A stretch of 64,000 bases of DNA from assembly GCA_028023455.1 (NCBI GenBank), contig JAQFVV010006697.1, forward strand, positions 62,001 through 126,000, given 5' to 3'. Below, piece after piece: positions 1 to 12,580 of this stretch. Made by a program: the position numbers and the translations under genes. Below the pieces are notes generated by a model that saw only the letters and a list, made by a program, of their open reading frames with translations, ran no database searches and had not been told where the DNA came from. How positions within the stretch are numbered: position 1 is the first letter of the stretch; the number at the start of each line of letters is the position of its first letter. Source of the stretch: Epiperipatus broadwayi. Lineage: Eukaryota > Onychophora > Udeonychophora > Euonychophora > Peripatidae.

Positions 1-445
1 TTTGTTATTCTATTATAAGTGGCTGAGCTAGTCATGGGTATATCTTAGGTGTTGAATTAGTTACCATTGTTCAAAGTGCATTATTTATTCTCTGGGTAAG
101 TAACTGGTGCCTGTGTTTCTACAAAACAAAAAAGTGCTTTGAATGTGGTGTTGAATTCAACAGTCAAGAAGAAATTTGTTTTTTTTTTTCAAATATAGTC
201 AGCTAGATATATTTTACATATATATCTGCTGGCTTGGATTCAGGTGCTCTTTGAGTACTTTCTTCTTTGCCTAAGGAACCATGGTGGAGCAATACATAAA
301 TTGCAGGGGATTAATAATAAATATGGTATCATATTTTGTACAAAAGTTTACAAGTTATATTTCGAGTTATAATTTTATTAAAGAGTGGAAGTGTATAGTT
401 TGTGTTTACTCCATAAGGGATTTGGTAAACCCACCACCTGGTTCA
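1..445 (+). repeat. 5' LTR (partial) of degenerate LTR retrotransposon, element 1
   Basis: This segment matches 4083-4521 nearly base for base. Shared blocks include the TTTGTTATTCTATTATAAG opening, the GTGCTTTGAATGTGGTGTTG stretch and the AACCCACCACCTGGTTCA close. The two copies point the same way and are about 4.1 kb apart, as expected for LTRs. Similarity stops at TTCA (445). Two bases later comes TGG (448-450), the usual start of a tRNA primer-binding site. The window begins inside the LTR, because the 3' copy and the solo copy at 16.1 kb extend further upstream. The short open frame inside it (281-484) is an LTR shadow, not a gene. Confidence 0.7.
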
Positions 446-447
446 AT

Positions 448-465
448 TGGCTTTTCCAACATTGT
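448..465 (+). promoter_or_regulatory. Putative primer-binding site of LTR element 1
   Basis: TGGCTTTTCCAACATTGT starts two bases after the end of LTR homology. TGG complements the CCA end of a tRNA. I could not match the rest to a particular tRNA, so the call rests on position and the first three bases. Confidence 0.35.
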
Positions 466-839
466 GCTGAACTATCATAAATGACAGTCAACTAAATGTT
501 TTGTTTTGAAAAATAAAAATTAAAAAAAAACCCACTAAATTGCGTATTTTAAAGTGGTTGACCAAAACTTTTTTTTTCTTCTTTAAATGAAAAGAGATTT
601 TGATATTTACATTATTTAAAATAAATTATTTCATTAAATTAGAGACAGTTAGATGTTTTGGGTGGAGGTAAAATATTAAGAATGGGTAGAGAAAAAGGAC
701 AAGGGGATGGAATCAGTCGTATGTTCCATGTAAGAAAATAAATAAACACTTCGTATTTAAATTTAGTAAAATAGAAATTTTGTTTCAAAAATGGTTGAAA
801 AGGAAAAAAGAGATATCTGAGACACAGATATTGATAAAA

Positions 840-1468
840 ATGATGATGACTATGATGAATGAACTACAAGAAATCAAGCAAGGTCACCAAGAATTCATTA
901 CAGAAATAAGAGAAAGGAGACATGAGATAACAGGAAAGGTAAAAAAAGACTGAGAAATCATAGAGTTAGAGTCTGTTAAAGAAAGTCAGGATATAAAAAA
1001 GGAAGTCGAATTAGTAAGAGATGTAAGTGAAGGGAGGGACAAATTAGAAAGAGTAGATTAAGAGATAGTAGAGCCAGAAGTGTTAAATATAGTAGTTTGA
1101 AAATGAAAATTGAATTAGAATCAGATAGTGTTGAAAGAGATAAAGTAGAACCAAATGTAGATCAAAAGATAGAAGGTAACATAAAAGAGTTTTTGCAAGG
1201 ATGTAAAAATAAAAAGGTTAAGTTAAATGTTTGTCTTAAGCATAGGGTTAAAATGAAGAGAAAGAATAGGAAAAAATATTCATGGTTTGGAAAAATACGA
1301 AGTTCCTTGAAGCTTAAAGGTTTTCTAATCTATAAAGCAAAAAATAGAACAGAACGGGAAAGAGGTAAAGCAACAAATTTTAATAGGGGGATAGAAGTGA
1401 GGATATGGAGTATAATTTATGTTAGTGAATTAGTAGAAAGAAAGAAGGAACTACCTGCCATAGTTTAA
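840..1468 (+). pseudogene. Decayed gag-like coiled-coil frame inside LTR element 1
   Basis: A run of ATG codons at 840 opens a frame rich in Glu, Lys and Gln. It has stops at about 951, 1059 and 1098, and shifts frame near 1097, after which 123 codons stay open to 1468. The second part carries a basic stretch (about residues 45-75 of the open part, many Lys/Arg) ahead of the stop. A charged, helical N-terminal part followed by a basic tail, just inside an LTR, fits a gag remnant. I see no zinc knuckle, protease or reverse transcriptase, and the internal region (about 3 kb) looks too short for a full pol. The element is therefore either non-autonomous or heavily deleted. The domain identity is inference. 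Confidence 0.4.
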
Positions 1469-1777
1469 AAGTGATTAATCGGGCAGAATAGTAAAAAAAA
1501 AACCAAATAACCAGAAATGGACAATGAGCATGAATATGATTATTCTAACATAAATAAATCTGATAAATTTAAATCTGAAACTTCTATTTAAAACTAAATA
1601 ATAAATTTGAAAATAAATGAATAATAATAAATGAAATGTTTGAAAGTAGTAATAATAATAGAGGCTTCATAAAATAAAAGATTTTTTGTCTCCAAGCACA
1701 TCCTACTAAAGAAAAGTGTTTGTAAATAAATAGTTCAAGTAAAATCAATAAAATCAAGTAAATAAATAAAAGTAAGG

Positions 1778-1806
1778 TAAATAAATAAATAAATAAATAA
1801 ATAAAA
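1778..1806. repeat. (AAAT)n microsatellite
   Basis: About seven AAAT units within a longer A/T-biased stretch full of TAAATAAA. It explains the long minus-strand Leu/Ile/Phe-rich open frames at 1584-1971, which are artefacts. Confidence 0.9.
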
Positions 1807-2129
1807 ATATTTGTAGAAGAATGAATCATAATGAAATAAAATAGTTTTTTTTCCGAATACATGCACGTTAATAAAGAAGTTAAATAAATGGTTTAAAAAA
1901 TAAAATTGTAATATAAACAAATATGCAAAATAATGTTCGTAATGGTCTAAAAAATAATATTGTACATACATTAAAATAATGTTTGTATGAGTTAAAATAA
2001 TATTGTAAGGTTAATAAATAAAATATAAAGTCAATCTAAGTTATATTAGGAGTTATAAGGATTTAAAATTAAAGGGAATGAGGGTAGCAAATAGAAATAA
2101 GTTCTAGATAAGAAAAAGTTAAAACTGTT

Positions 2130-2480
2130 GGCTGGATGAAATTAGCACCCATAACAGACTGTCAGGGATTACTTTGCAGGGAAAATCTCCATTCTCTTTA
2201 TAAATGCGCACTGGGAACAACCAGAATAAGCCACGAGTCACTTCTTTGGGGGAGAGTCCCCATATTTCATATATTTCATATTTCATTTCCAAAGTTCAGT
2301 AGAAGAGCTGGCAAATGAAGCTTCATTTTCAATATGAGTAAGTTGGTGTAAGCGAGCAACTCTGCATCCATGTCATTCAAAATCCCTATGTCACAAAAAA
2401 GTGCTGTCCTCATGGATGTTATCCAGTACTAAGATCATTGTAAGCAATGTTGCCAGCAATGAAAGAAGGAAAGTATAATT
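2130..2480 (+). other. GC-richer island inside LTR element 1, with a TATA-like box
   Basis: This stretch is noticeably richer in G+C than its surroundings. It contains TTTATAAATGCGC near 2198, followed by CACGAGTCAC and GGGGGAGAGTCCCC. It could be part of the retrotransposon leader or a second nested LTR; I could not pair it with another copy in the window. The 60-codon frame at 2136-2318 resembles nothing I recognise. Confidence 0.25.
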
Positions 2481-2717
2481 GAAGATTGCCCTTAGTATGT
2501 AAAGTGTCAGATATTAGAAAGTAAACTTAGAAAAATAATAAATAATTTAAGATTTAAAATTAAAGTTATCAGAGATAAAATGGTCAAAAATGATACATTT
2601 TACTCTCAAACGGAGGGCGGTCTAATGTACCAAGATTGTATTGGTACATATATCTAATTTTGTCTAAAAATTATTAAAATAAAATACAGTTCATTAAAAG
2701 AAATAGTATGTAAAAGT

Positions 2718-2900
2718 TTAAAGAGTTTTTTTTATTGCAGTTTGTTTTTGAGACATAAAATTAAAGGTCAAAGAGTTTTTTTTTTTTGATTATTAGTAGT
2801 TGAAATAAAAGTTACAATTTATTAATTAGAAATGAGGAGAGGGTTTGCTTTAGAAACATCAAGTTAAAGGTTTATAAAAGAAGTTTAAAGAGTTTTTTGC
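2718..2900 (+). repeat. Three spaced AAAGAGTTTTTT blocks
   Basis: AAAGAG followed by a T-run occurs near 2719, 2770 and 2888, each time preceded by GTTTA or GTCA. Spacing is irregular (about 50 and 118 bp). It looks like a degenerate internal repeat of element 1. Confidence 0.4.
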
Positions 2901-3479
2901 TAAAAAGCAATTAATTCATAGTTACGGGAAAAATTGAAAGAAGTTGATTTTTAAATAAGTAAAAAAATATCTCTTTTGAGTTAAAGAAAGAAAAGTAATC
3001 TTAAAACTAATATTGAGTTTATTAGAATAAAATATACATGTGCGTAAAGCGTAAATGACGAATTAATGTTAAGTATAAGAAACAGTACAATATATGTGTG
3101 CAATTGTAAACATAGCAAAATGTGTGCGTGTTAAAATGGAATAAATGAAAGTTATAAAATTAAAAACACTCAGCGATGGCTACTAAATAAAAATGTAAAA
3201 ACAAAATGTGCAATGCCTAATAAATGAAAACACATAATTAAAAGCTTATCAAAGGAATGCATTTAAAAACAAGGAAGAAATTTTGACAATGGATATAGCT
3301 GGAGGATATCAAAATGACAACAAGTCTTATTAATAAATAGTCCAGTTTTTTATCAGACAATTAGTTGAGATTACAGTCGAGAAAGAGTGCAGTTCAGTTC
3401 AGTGAGATCACATCAGTCAATCGATCAGTTGACAATGCAGTGTTAAAAAACTCAGAAACATACAATTTTGCTCTAGCCT

Positions 3480-4521
3480 GAGTCCAATGAAACAGCTAAC
3501 CTGCCCATGAAAATAATGCCTGCCTAACAACTTGAAAATCCACTTTCAATATCTAAATGTCTTAAAGCAAAATACTTTGGTATACTAAGCATTAAACTTC
3601 TTCAAGAAAACCTCATATCCAGCCAGCTGGAAATATTCTTACTTGAAGCAGCAACCAGGAAGAAAACAAAGTCCAAAGTCCACATTCTAAAATCCTAGAT
3701 AATAACATTTTTTATTTTCATTTCTAAGTAGCCATTGCATTAGTTTGAAGCCTCCCAGAGTCAAGTAATAATGAACTCTATAGCATGCATAAATGAACTA
3801 TTGATGTGCGTGTTTTGAAATGTTGTGTGAGAATACCTTTTATTATATTATATTGATTTCATGTATATATTTAAATGCTATATATTATTTAATGTTGTGT
3901 TATCTTCTAGTTTATTATATGAATTCAGAGTGTGTGCTTAGTCAGTATATGTATTTATCACCATCTAAATTAAGTTCTTATAAAGAATCTAAAAATCACA
4001 ATAATAAATGTGTAGTTAGAATATAATTTGTCTTTAAGCTTAATTTGTCGGTCAATTCTTTTTACCACTAATTGAAACAATAATTTGTTATTCTATTATA
4101 AGTGGATGAGCTAGTCATGGGTATATTTTAGGTGTTGAATTAGTTACCATTGTTCAAAGTTCATTATTTATCCTCTGGATAAGTAACTGGCATCCATGTT
4201 TCTACAAAACAAAAAAGTGCTTTGAATGTGGTGTTGAATTCAACAATCGAGAAGTAATCTGTTTCCTTCAAATGTGGTCAGTTAGATATAATTTACATAT
4301 ATATCTGCTGGCTTGGATTCAGGTCCTCTTTGAGTACTCTCTTTTCTGCCTAAAGGGCCATGGTGAAGCACTACATAAATTGCAAGGGATTAAAAATAAA
4401 TATGGTATATTTTGTACAAAAGTTTACAAGTTATATTTCAAGTTATAATTTTATTAAAGAGCAAAAATATATAGATTGTGTTTATTCCATAAGGGATTTG
4501 GTAAACCCACCACCTGGTTCA
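3480..4521 (+). repeat. 3' LTR of degenerate retrotransposon element 1
   Basis: The right part (4083-4521) is the direct repeat of 1-445. The left part (about 3480-4080) has no partner in the window start but is similar in order and wording to 16110-16800. Examples are AATCCTAGATAATA versus AATCCTAGGTAATA, then a T-rich tract, then AATAAATGTNTTTA near the join. This suggests an LTR of about 1 kb. The right boundary is sharp because homology with the 5' copy ends at 4521. The left boundary is uncertain; I could not find a clear polypurine tract. Confidence 0.55.
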
Positions 4522-4721
4522 ATATCGATAATTTTAATCTACTTCGTTTTCTTATATCTTTTATTATTACTAAGGAAAAAATGAAATTGTGTGAACTTTC
4601 TAATTGTTTAAGAAAATTGTGTGAACTCTCTAGTCTTTTAAGGAAATTTATGCAGACCTGTCTAACAAAACCTACCTTTGACTCTCCATTTAAATTCTTC
4701 TCTAATCGATAAAAGTGAAGT

Positions 4722-7383
4722 TAAAATGGAAGGATGCGATTATATTTCTATGCTATATATTTGAATTACTCCATATAATAATTCTGCTTGTTATTCATGC
4801 CTATAAATTACTTTATTAACAAAGTGAATGCATGGCTTATAAATAATTGATTAATTACTAGTATTTATTTAATATGACATTTTTAAATCAAGTAGAAGGA
4901 CATTAATATTACATATTTCTTGTTCTCCTTGATATATGGACTTATTATAAAATAAAAATATTATTGCTTAAGGAATTGTAAATCTACATGAATAATTAAG
5001 TAACAACAGACCAAAAATAATTATATTTGTGATAATTTATAAAGTTTCTGAAACCTGCTAGAGTTACTGTTAAGTTAAAATATTTCCAGAATTATTTAAA
5101 TGTTAAAGATTAAAGAAATATGTAGCTGAAACTATCTAACCATATCTCTGTTATCATAAAAGTTTATTATTTATGCATCATATAAGCAAGCCCAATTAGC
5201 TATTGCTAAAGCACATTGGAGATTGTTGAATTAAATTTAAATTGTAAATGTTTGTCATATAGGAATTTGTTTTTATGTTTTATGTTTTTTACTAAACGTA
5301 CTCATCTGGAATCATCTTCATTTGCAATCACTTCATTTAGGAAACATTATGTTTAAAAAAAATTTGCAAGTGACTTGTTTTTTACTTAAAGAAGAATGTT
5401 TTTTTTGTTTATTGCTATTAATATGCTATAGATAGATACATAGGTATAATTTTATTTATTTGTTTATTTTAATTTATGATATATTCTTGACTTCAAGATC
5501 ATCTCAGACTGATAGGGTATTGCAAGTTGCAATCCGTTGGTAAATTATTATTATTTAAATATGATTTCTTATGTAAGTTATATATACGTTTTGGGTATTT
5601 TATTGAAGAGAGGTATATTTTTTAAGGTCTTGAAGTGAGCATTTGGGCTTTCAGAGTAGCTAATGTATGAAAGAAATATTGTGTCAGAAATGGTAAAACC
5701 TCGTTAATAATAATTAGTGCCATTTAAATTTTTAAAACCGCTGATAGTCTATTATAAGCTAAAAGTTTTATTTTTCAGTTTACCATTTATTTTACCATAA
5801 TATTTTCATATTTTATAATTTGAAATTATTTTCGCTCATATTTATATGTATGTGTGTCTGTCTTATGCATTTATTTCATGTAATTAGTAAATATGCAGTT
5901 TAATGACTGTTTTTTTTCTTTCTGTTAATTTCAGATAATGCCGTTTGCAAAAAAAAATTGGTAGAAATAGTGTCAAGTCTGTGTATGTGTATTTATTTTT
6001 CAATGTATAGAATAAAATGTATAGAGTAGATATGAGAAAGTTATTCATAATGTGTTCTATGTATATTGGGATTGAGGATGCTCTCCCTTATTATATCCAA
6101 GTATTTGCCATGACAGAAATATATTCCTAGATTGCGTACATATGGTATACGTTACAAAAATGATATTTTATGAAGTTGAGTAGTTTATGTCCCTTTATTC
6201 TGGTGGTGGGAATAATTTTCATGTCAATAGTATACCTCAAAGAAGGTGGGGATTCATTATTTGTTGTTAGATTTATTAGCCAAGAAGCTTGTGTATTTCT
6301 CATGTGCTTAAAAATTTCTTGAATGTTTATCTTTATGTTATCATAGAATCATAGCTATATGTCATGCAGTTGGTGGATAAATAAATAGTAAGATTAAATT
6401 CTTTATGGAATATTAAAGCAGAAATAGGGTTATATTTGTGAGTTGGTCTATGGCATTGTCCGAATTATAATACTTAATTAGTAATTCATAAGGAAACTGA
6501 TAAGATGTATGATTTTATTTTCAATTATAGCTTAAGATGTGACAAACACGTAATGCAAATAATGTCGCTGACATGAAAGTGTAATACTGTTAAATTTATA
6601 TATCGAGAAGTAAATATTTTGAATTATATCATATTAATTTTCCGCAAGCTTTAAATAATCAAATCATCAGAATGATTATTTTATTTTTGAATGTGTGAAA
6701 AGTATAGATATTCAAAATAATTATTTTATTGAGCTATTTAATGTTACTCTCTTGACAGCCAAAGTTAGTAATTTATTTTATTCCAATAATTGATAGTGTG
6801 ACCTCTCCAACTTATATGTTTGTGCCCATAACATGATATTTATTTATTCAATGTTGTTCGCTGAGAAAAATGTATTAGATAGCCTAAATATATTCAAAGT
6901 CAGAATATGAGGGCATTATTTTATTTATTAATTCATATCTTGTAAATGTCTAGTCAATAAATAATAAAAAAGTGGAACAAAATAGATATTAAACCCAGAT
7001 TAGTAATGCATGCGTAAATTTAAGAATTAGGACAATAGTCCCAATGTGAGCTAATTATATATATTTCAATTGCAAATGTAAATAAATGCTTTATTTATTA
7101 TTTAAAACTTTGTCTCCAGTTGTTCTTATATGCATTGGTGTTCTAGTTTCTACATTCTACTAATCTATTACAACATAAGTACATTATTTTGTAAATTTGA
7201 TAATAAATATACTGAAATCTGATAATATTGTCCTCTTGATCCAAACATTATATGGAATACTTTACCGTTTTGTAAATTTCTAAAAAGGTTGCATACTTAA
7301 TTATTATTTAGACAATGATGTGAGATTAAAAGGTACCCTATTTTCTTCATTACCTAATTGCTAGCCCAGTGAAATATCACTTA

Positions 7384-7386
<3 letters not shown>
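4722..7386. other. AT-rich unique DNA, no feature recognised
   Basis: I see no coding signature, tandem repeat, clear hairpin or known element here. T-tracts and short TATATA runs occur throughout. Confidence 0.6.
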
Positions 7387-7456
<70 letters not shown>

Positions 7457-7506
7457 GTAATACATTAAAGATCAGCCTTTTCAACATAGCGCTATAAAAA
7501 TAAATG

Positions 7507-7565
<59 letters not shown>
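7387..7565. repeat. Two (ATT)n microsatellites separated by about 50 bp
   Basis: (ATT)n runs from 7387 to 7456 and again from 7506 to 7565. The spacer contains AGCGCTAT and no ATT units. Two arrays so close together suggest one array interrupted by an insertion, or a local duplication. Confidence 0.95.
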
Positions 7566-7566
<1 letters not shown>

Positions 7567-7807
7567 TTACTATTATTATTACAATAGTTATAAGTTATTG
7601 TATAATAGATTTTTTTTTATCAGACCGTATTAAAGATTCCCTGAGATCTGATTTCTTAGTTCCAAATTAATGTCAGTTTAGCTATTTAGACTAAGGCGTA
7701 CTAAATAGTGGAGTTATTCAATACCATGTTTTTATGTTAAAGTTATATTGTAGTTAATATATGAGTGTATTTGGATGATGGACGAAATCAAATTAAAATT
7801 ATAGTTT

Positions 7808-7885
7808 ATTAACTTGAATAAGTAAAACTTTATTAATTTTTATCATATTAACTTGAATAAGTAAAACTTTATTAATTTTTATCAT
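7808..7885. repeat. Perfect 39-bp tandem duplication (2 copies)
   Basis: The unit beginning ATTAACTTGAATAAGTAAAA occurs at 7808-7846 and is repeated without change at 7847-7885. Full identity points to a recent duplication by slippage or unequal exchange. Confidence 0.95.
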
Positions 7886-10685
7886 TTGGTTGATTAACAA
7901 ATAAAGCATGTATCTTATTTTAATCATCAATAATATTTCTTCCTTCATTTATTTATATTCTGGATATTTTAGAACTTTCTTTATCCCTCCAATGAGCTAA
8001 ACTATAAGTCAGGCAAAAGTAGAAGAGTCTTAGTATTAATTCAAAGCAATATATAATTGTTAACTTATTCTATTTATTAATAGAATTGGCGCCTTGTGCA
8101 TTTGCTCATATAATGTGTAGGAGCGGTATTGAGTGTGGGGGTTACGATGTATATATATATATAAAGTTTTTTAAAAGAAAAAAGAATATATTTTATTGGA
8201 TTTATATGAAGAGAATATTATATTTTATAGAACATATATATTTTTAAAGAAACAAAGAAGATCTATTGTTATTTTTTTTTAATAAGGATGATAATAATTT
8301 AAATATATATAATTTTCTCTTTATTTTATTTATATTTGGTAATTCACTTCAGCAAAAAAATCGCAAGATAATTAAATGTATCCATACACATTCTTATATG
8401 CAAAAAAATAAATAAATACAGAGATTGTTGAATGTCCTATTTTAAAACAAACATTTAATAAAAACAAGAAAAAAAAAAAGATAATACAATATATAGCCTA
8501 TTCATTTTCTCTCACTCTTTTTATCGACTAATAACATATATAACATAAAATCAATGGTATAAATTAATAAAAATAAAACATATAATATCAAACTATGTAG
8601 TTCAATAGCAGGTTTAGGTTTAAATTTATTATAAGTTCATGTGGTTGATAAAGGGCGCAGATAAAACTATTTTTATAAATAATTATTTGTTAAAGCTTAC
8701 TGCAGATTTTTATTTAATCAGTTTTTAGTGTAGTTATGGTTATGGGTTGTAAAGTTGCAACTTTGCATCACTTGTTCTGCAATCTGTTAATGAATAGGCA
8801 CATCACATTTTGGAAATTCATTCTTCTATCAGGCTATTTTAGACGCTAAACATGATAAAGTATGGAAATTTGGTTTAAAGCATCATTTTAGCAGTAGGGT
8901 TTAGAAGAAGACACTGAAACACATATATAATGATTTTTGCTACACATATGGTTTATTTCTTAGGTATATGCATGGACTTCCATATTGATAATCATGTTGG
9001 TCTCTATTATTATGGCAACTGAAGTTTTAGCAATTGGAATATAAGTTCACCAGGAATAGCTTCACTATTTGTTAGTTTCAGTTCTGCACATCATTTCTCA
9101 ATAATATCTTTCTTCTCTCCTTTTTTTAAGACTGGGAATCCCGTTTTATATTCACTTGCCCCTCCCACCTTTATTTTATCACACCTTTTTATTATAATTT
9201 TATTTATGTGGGTATTTAATCCCATGCATTTATTATTATCATATATATATTGTAACAATTTAAATAAATCATTTGCTATATGTATATGTACAATATATAT
9301 ATATATTGAATTAAATTATACATTTCTATTTGTAAAATGAAAATACCTTTTAACTTTAAAGTGAAATATTTACTTTATAGAAAGAAAATATAATATAAAA
9401 GATAAGTAATCATATATATTTTTTTAACAAGATTAAAACTAAATTTCGCTCTAATTCAGTTTCATTATAATTTGACATTTCTGTTGACCATTTTTAAATT
9501 AAAAATGTTATAGATAAGACATTTGTTTTATTAAGTACATGTAATTCAATTAAGTTTTAATCTCTATCTTTTAATTAGTCAAATATGTTTTGGATTGTCA
9601 AAAAGAATGGAGTTAATAATTATTCATATACAATATCATGTTCTTTTTATTTCTTTCTTTTTTACTTTCCAACAATCTCTAGATCCCTCTTTAATTGTTA
9701 ATACACTTTGTATACATTAATGATCCAATAGATATATAGGTGTTTGGACAGTCTTGTTGTGAGGCTAGCACAGGATTCCCTAAAATACATGATATGAGAG
9801 TTAGTTTGATTGCAAGGAATTTTATACATGGAGCATTGTATGTATAAAAAAGAATTATGCAAAATGTAAAATTAAGGAGATTTGGCATATTTCCAACAAT
9901 GCCAATGTTATAAATAAAAAAGAATCCTGATTGCTTTTCTCTAAAATGTGGGATATTTAAGCATATAATGGATATGAAAGTTATATTATACTATCTGCCT
10001 ACAATTTGTATATTCATTGCTATGATTATGATATCTGACAAAGATATTGAAAGCATGCTAATCATATTATATTAATGTTATTTATTTTTAAGGATTTCTT
10101 ACTTGTTGTCTCCAAGTGCTTAAGTATCAATTACAATTGCTTAAGGAAAGTAAATCAATATATTATAGAAATATTACAAGCACAAAGTAATTCCTTTGTA
10201 GGTTTTAATCCATATTGGCACTTAACATGAAGATTTAATAAAATTTCATTAAGCACATTTGGTAATATAATACTGGTAATATTTTAACACACTAATCCAT
10301 TTAGGATGTTTGCCAATAAGTTTATTGTTTGTAATATTTAAATATTGGAACATCTATAATTCGTAATCCATTCCTAAAACAATGACAGTGAATCATAATT
10401 TTATCATACAAAATAGAAACAGTTTAATCTATTTGAAAATACTTAAAAATTTCTCTAGATGATTGATATTTATTACTTATTTTATTAGCAGTACAATATT
10501 AATCCTTTAGTTTATACACAGCTAATCCATTTTGCTATATTTCAGATTGTTTTATATTTAATATGATTAAGCAAGTATATTATAATTCAAAAATGCATTA
10601 ACTCCTTAGATTTTATTGTATAATTTCTGCATTTCAAGTTGCGAATTTTATATAATTGTATACATGAATTTTAATTTATTACTTA
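7886..10685. other. AT-rich DNA without recognised genes
   Basis: Only short AT runs (for example 8148-8163 and 9291-9304) stand out. The 65-codon minus-strand frame at 9691-9888 has no recognisable motif, no family resemblance and no supporting context, so I do not call it a gene. Confidence 0.55.
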
Positions 10686-10711
10686 ATGTTCATCCTTCAT
10701 TAAATTTTGAG

Positions 10712-10815
10712 ACAAATTATTTCTCAATTATTTGAAAGAAGAAATAAGCTGCTTCACAATTATTTGAACTGAAGAAACAAGTTGTTTCATACTTATTTAA
10801 AATGAAGACACAAGT
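10712..10815. repeat. Degenerate tandem repeat, about 38-bp period, 3 copies
   Basis: The pattern ATTATTTGAA...GAAGAAA(T/C)AAG(C/T)TG(C/T)TTCA appears twice in succession. A third, more diverged copy follows (TACTTATTTAAAATGAAGACACAAGTGAC). No function is apparent. Confidence 0.6.
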
Positions 10816-11334
10816 GACATGGTGGAAATTGTTACAAGCCCCACATAAGCAATCTTAGAATATTTTTCATTAAAAGTTGAAAGTAATAAATAAAAATCTA
10901 TTGAAGTAGCATTTAGTGATAATCCTTTGTTTGTTGTTGTTATTTATCAATTTCAGTTCGAGGAGAATATATTTTTTTCCAAACTAGGCAAAATACATAG
11001 AGTGAGTTGATCATCATGAATGAGACTATTAAAATGATTTTTTTAAAGTTTTAATTTGCCTAGATTATAAATGCACTGAAATTTTACAAAGACTCACTGA
11101 TTTTTGGTTAACTCATATCTTGATTAGCTAATATTTCCCACTAGGCTTTTCTGTTTCCATGTTTTTATGTTTAAAAATGGTAACTGTTAAGGTTACAGGG
11201 TTAGCAGATGACAGAAATTTATCTGGGTTTGGCTTAAAGTGGCAATTTTCTAAACAGGAAGTAAAATAATAAGAAAAGTAATGATTTTACAATCATGTGT
11301 TTACATTTAAATACAAGTATAATTAATTATTAAA

Positions 11335-11600
11335 AATCAGTCAACACTTAGACAATCTCAATATCAATAATAATCAACAATCTCAAATTGTTATCAAGAC
11401 AACTGCTTGTTAACAATAAATGTGGAATACTATCTTTAGTTATGGTCCACTGTATTTATATAGAAACTAAGGATTTCAACTTGACGACATAGATTGAAAT
11501 TATTGATACAAATTTTTTTAAATAAACTTCCTTAAATAACCCGGTTTAAATGAAGCCTAATAAATAGTCAATTATAACATTGTAAACAGAAGCTTGATGT
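11335..11600 (+). repeat. Dispersed repeat B, copy 1
   Basis: This segment shares an ordered series of blocks with 33425-33645: CAATATCAATAATAATCAACAAT against AAGGATGATAATCAATATT, ATGGTCCACTGTATTTATA against ATGGTCCATTGACTATATA, ATTGATA, and AATAAAC(C/T)TC(C/T)TTAAA. It sits directly beside the repeat A inverted pair, so A and B may be parts of one larger element. Confidence 0.55.
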
Positions 11601-11965
11601 AATTAGAGAGAATTTGAACACAGAATTTCAAGCGCCTTCAGTCATCCACTTCATTTTATATAACTGACACACATGATCACATACATGTGAAAAAAATAAA
11701 TGATCACCAATATACATATTTCATATTGAACCAGCATTCATCAGTTAGTCTGAATCACCATCTCTCATATATATATATAATCAGTGCTCAATTGGACTGA
11801 TTCCATATATGTGTGGAAGATGATGAGTCAGACCAACTGAGGAATGTTCATTCAGCACAAAATATGTTTTTGGAGATTATTTATCTTTTTCACGTATATG
11901 TGGTTATAATGGAGTGGATGACTGAAGGAAGCTAGAAAGTCTATGTTTAAATATCCTCTAATTAA
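11600..11965. repeat. Dispersed repeat A, head-to-head inverted pair
   Basis: The left half (about 11607-11790) reads, on the minus strand, like the right half (about 11800-11960) on the plus strand. Shared blocks are TTTATCTTTTTCAC(A/G)T, the CATGTG palindrome, GAATGTTCATTCAGCA/ACCAGCATTCATCAG and GAAAGTCTATGTTTAAAT/GAATTTGAACACAGAATTTC. More copies lie at 59.0-59.9 kb and 62.6-63.3 kb. The family is non-coding. A short (AT)n and TATAATCAGTGCTC lie at the junction. Confidence 0.65.
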
Positions 11966-12154
11966 ATCATGCACTTAATAAATATATAACTATATCCCTA
12001 ATATATTAATTCCCTTAAAGTTCTCAGATATTTATTTAATTAATTTTAAATTACATTTTAATTAAAATACACTATTAAATAAATAACTTAAGTTACTAAT
12101 TCATCTAATAAATACCTACTAATTGAATAAAATAAATGTTTTACCTTTATGAAT

Positions 12155-12580
12155 TAATTATAAATATGCGTTTTTTTTCGCATGCGTTAGTGAAGCTGTA
12201 ATTATAATATAATATTTAATATGCCTGCTTAGTGCTTTCGAGATTTAATATTCAAATCTCATAATCATAGCATATGCAAATGAGCTTGAATTTTTAATTA
12301 GTTAGTCCATTGTTTGGCAAAAGAAAAGTCAAATAAGCTTTTTACATAGCAAATGACCTCAATGCCATTAATATAAGAGAGGCAAACAAAGGACTAACTA
12401 ATTAAAAATTCAAGCTCATTTGTATATGTATAGAATAAATTACAACAGTCTTCATTCCTAAAGCTATGAGTATGAGATTTGAATACTAAATCTCGAAAGC
12501 GCTAAGCAGGCATATTAAACATTATATTATAATTACAGCTTCACTAACGCATGCGAAAAAAAATCGCATATTTATAATTA
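12155..12580. mobile_element. Foldback (long inverted repeat) element, MITE-like
   Basis: Left arm 12155-12318 and right arm 12381-12580 are reverse complements. Both contain AATATGCG-(T/A)n-CGCATGCGTTAGTGAAGC, a CTTTCGAGATTTA block and GAGCTTGAATTTTTAATTAG. The arms differ by a few substitutions and by one indel of roughly 35 bp that is present only in the right arm. The 62-bp spacer codes for nothing. No transposase is present, so it must have been mobilised in trans if it is a transposon. A clear target-site duplication was not visible. As transcribed RNA it would form a long hairpin. Confidence 0.75.

Noticed and set aside
281-484. 67-codon frame similar to the one at 4360-4584
   Set aside because: The similarity reflects the two LTR copies. 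Both frames lie in the LTR and one runs out of it, so conservation is at DNA level.
1584-1971. Hydrophobic minus-strand frames resembling membrane proteins
   Set aside because: They come from AAAT-rich DNA read on the other strand; the Phe/Leu/Ile/Tyr composition is what such DNA always gives.
7387-7565. Possible CRISPR-like array (repeat, spacer, repeat)
   Set aside because: The repeats are plain (ATT)n and the genome is clearly eukaryotic. The equally spaced motifs at 25.7-26.1 kb and 48.6-49.2 kb also have irregular spacers and diverged repeats.
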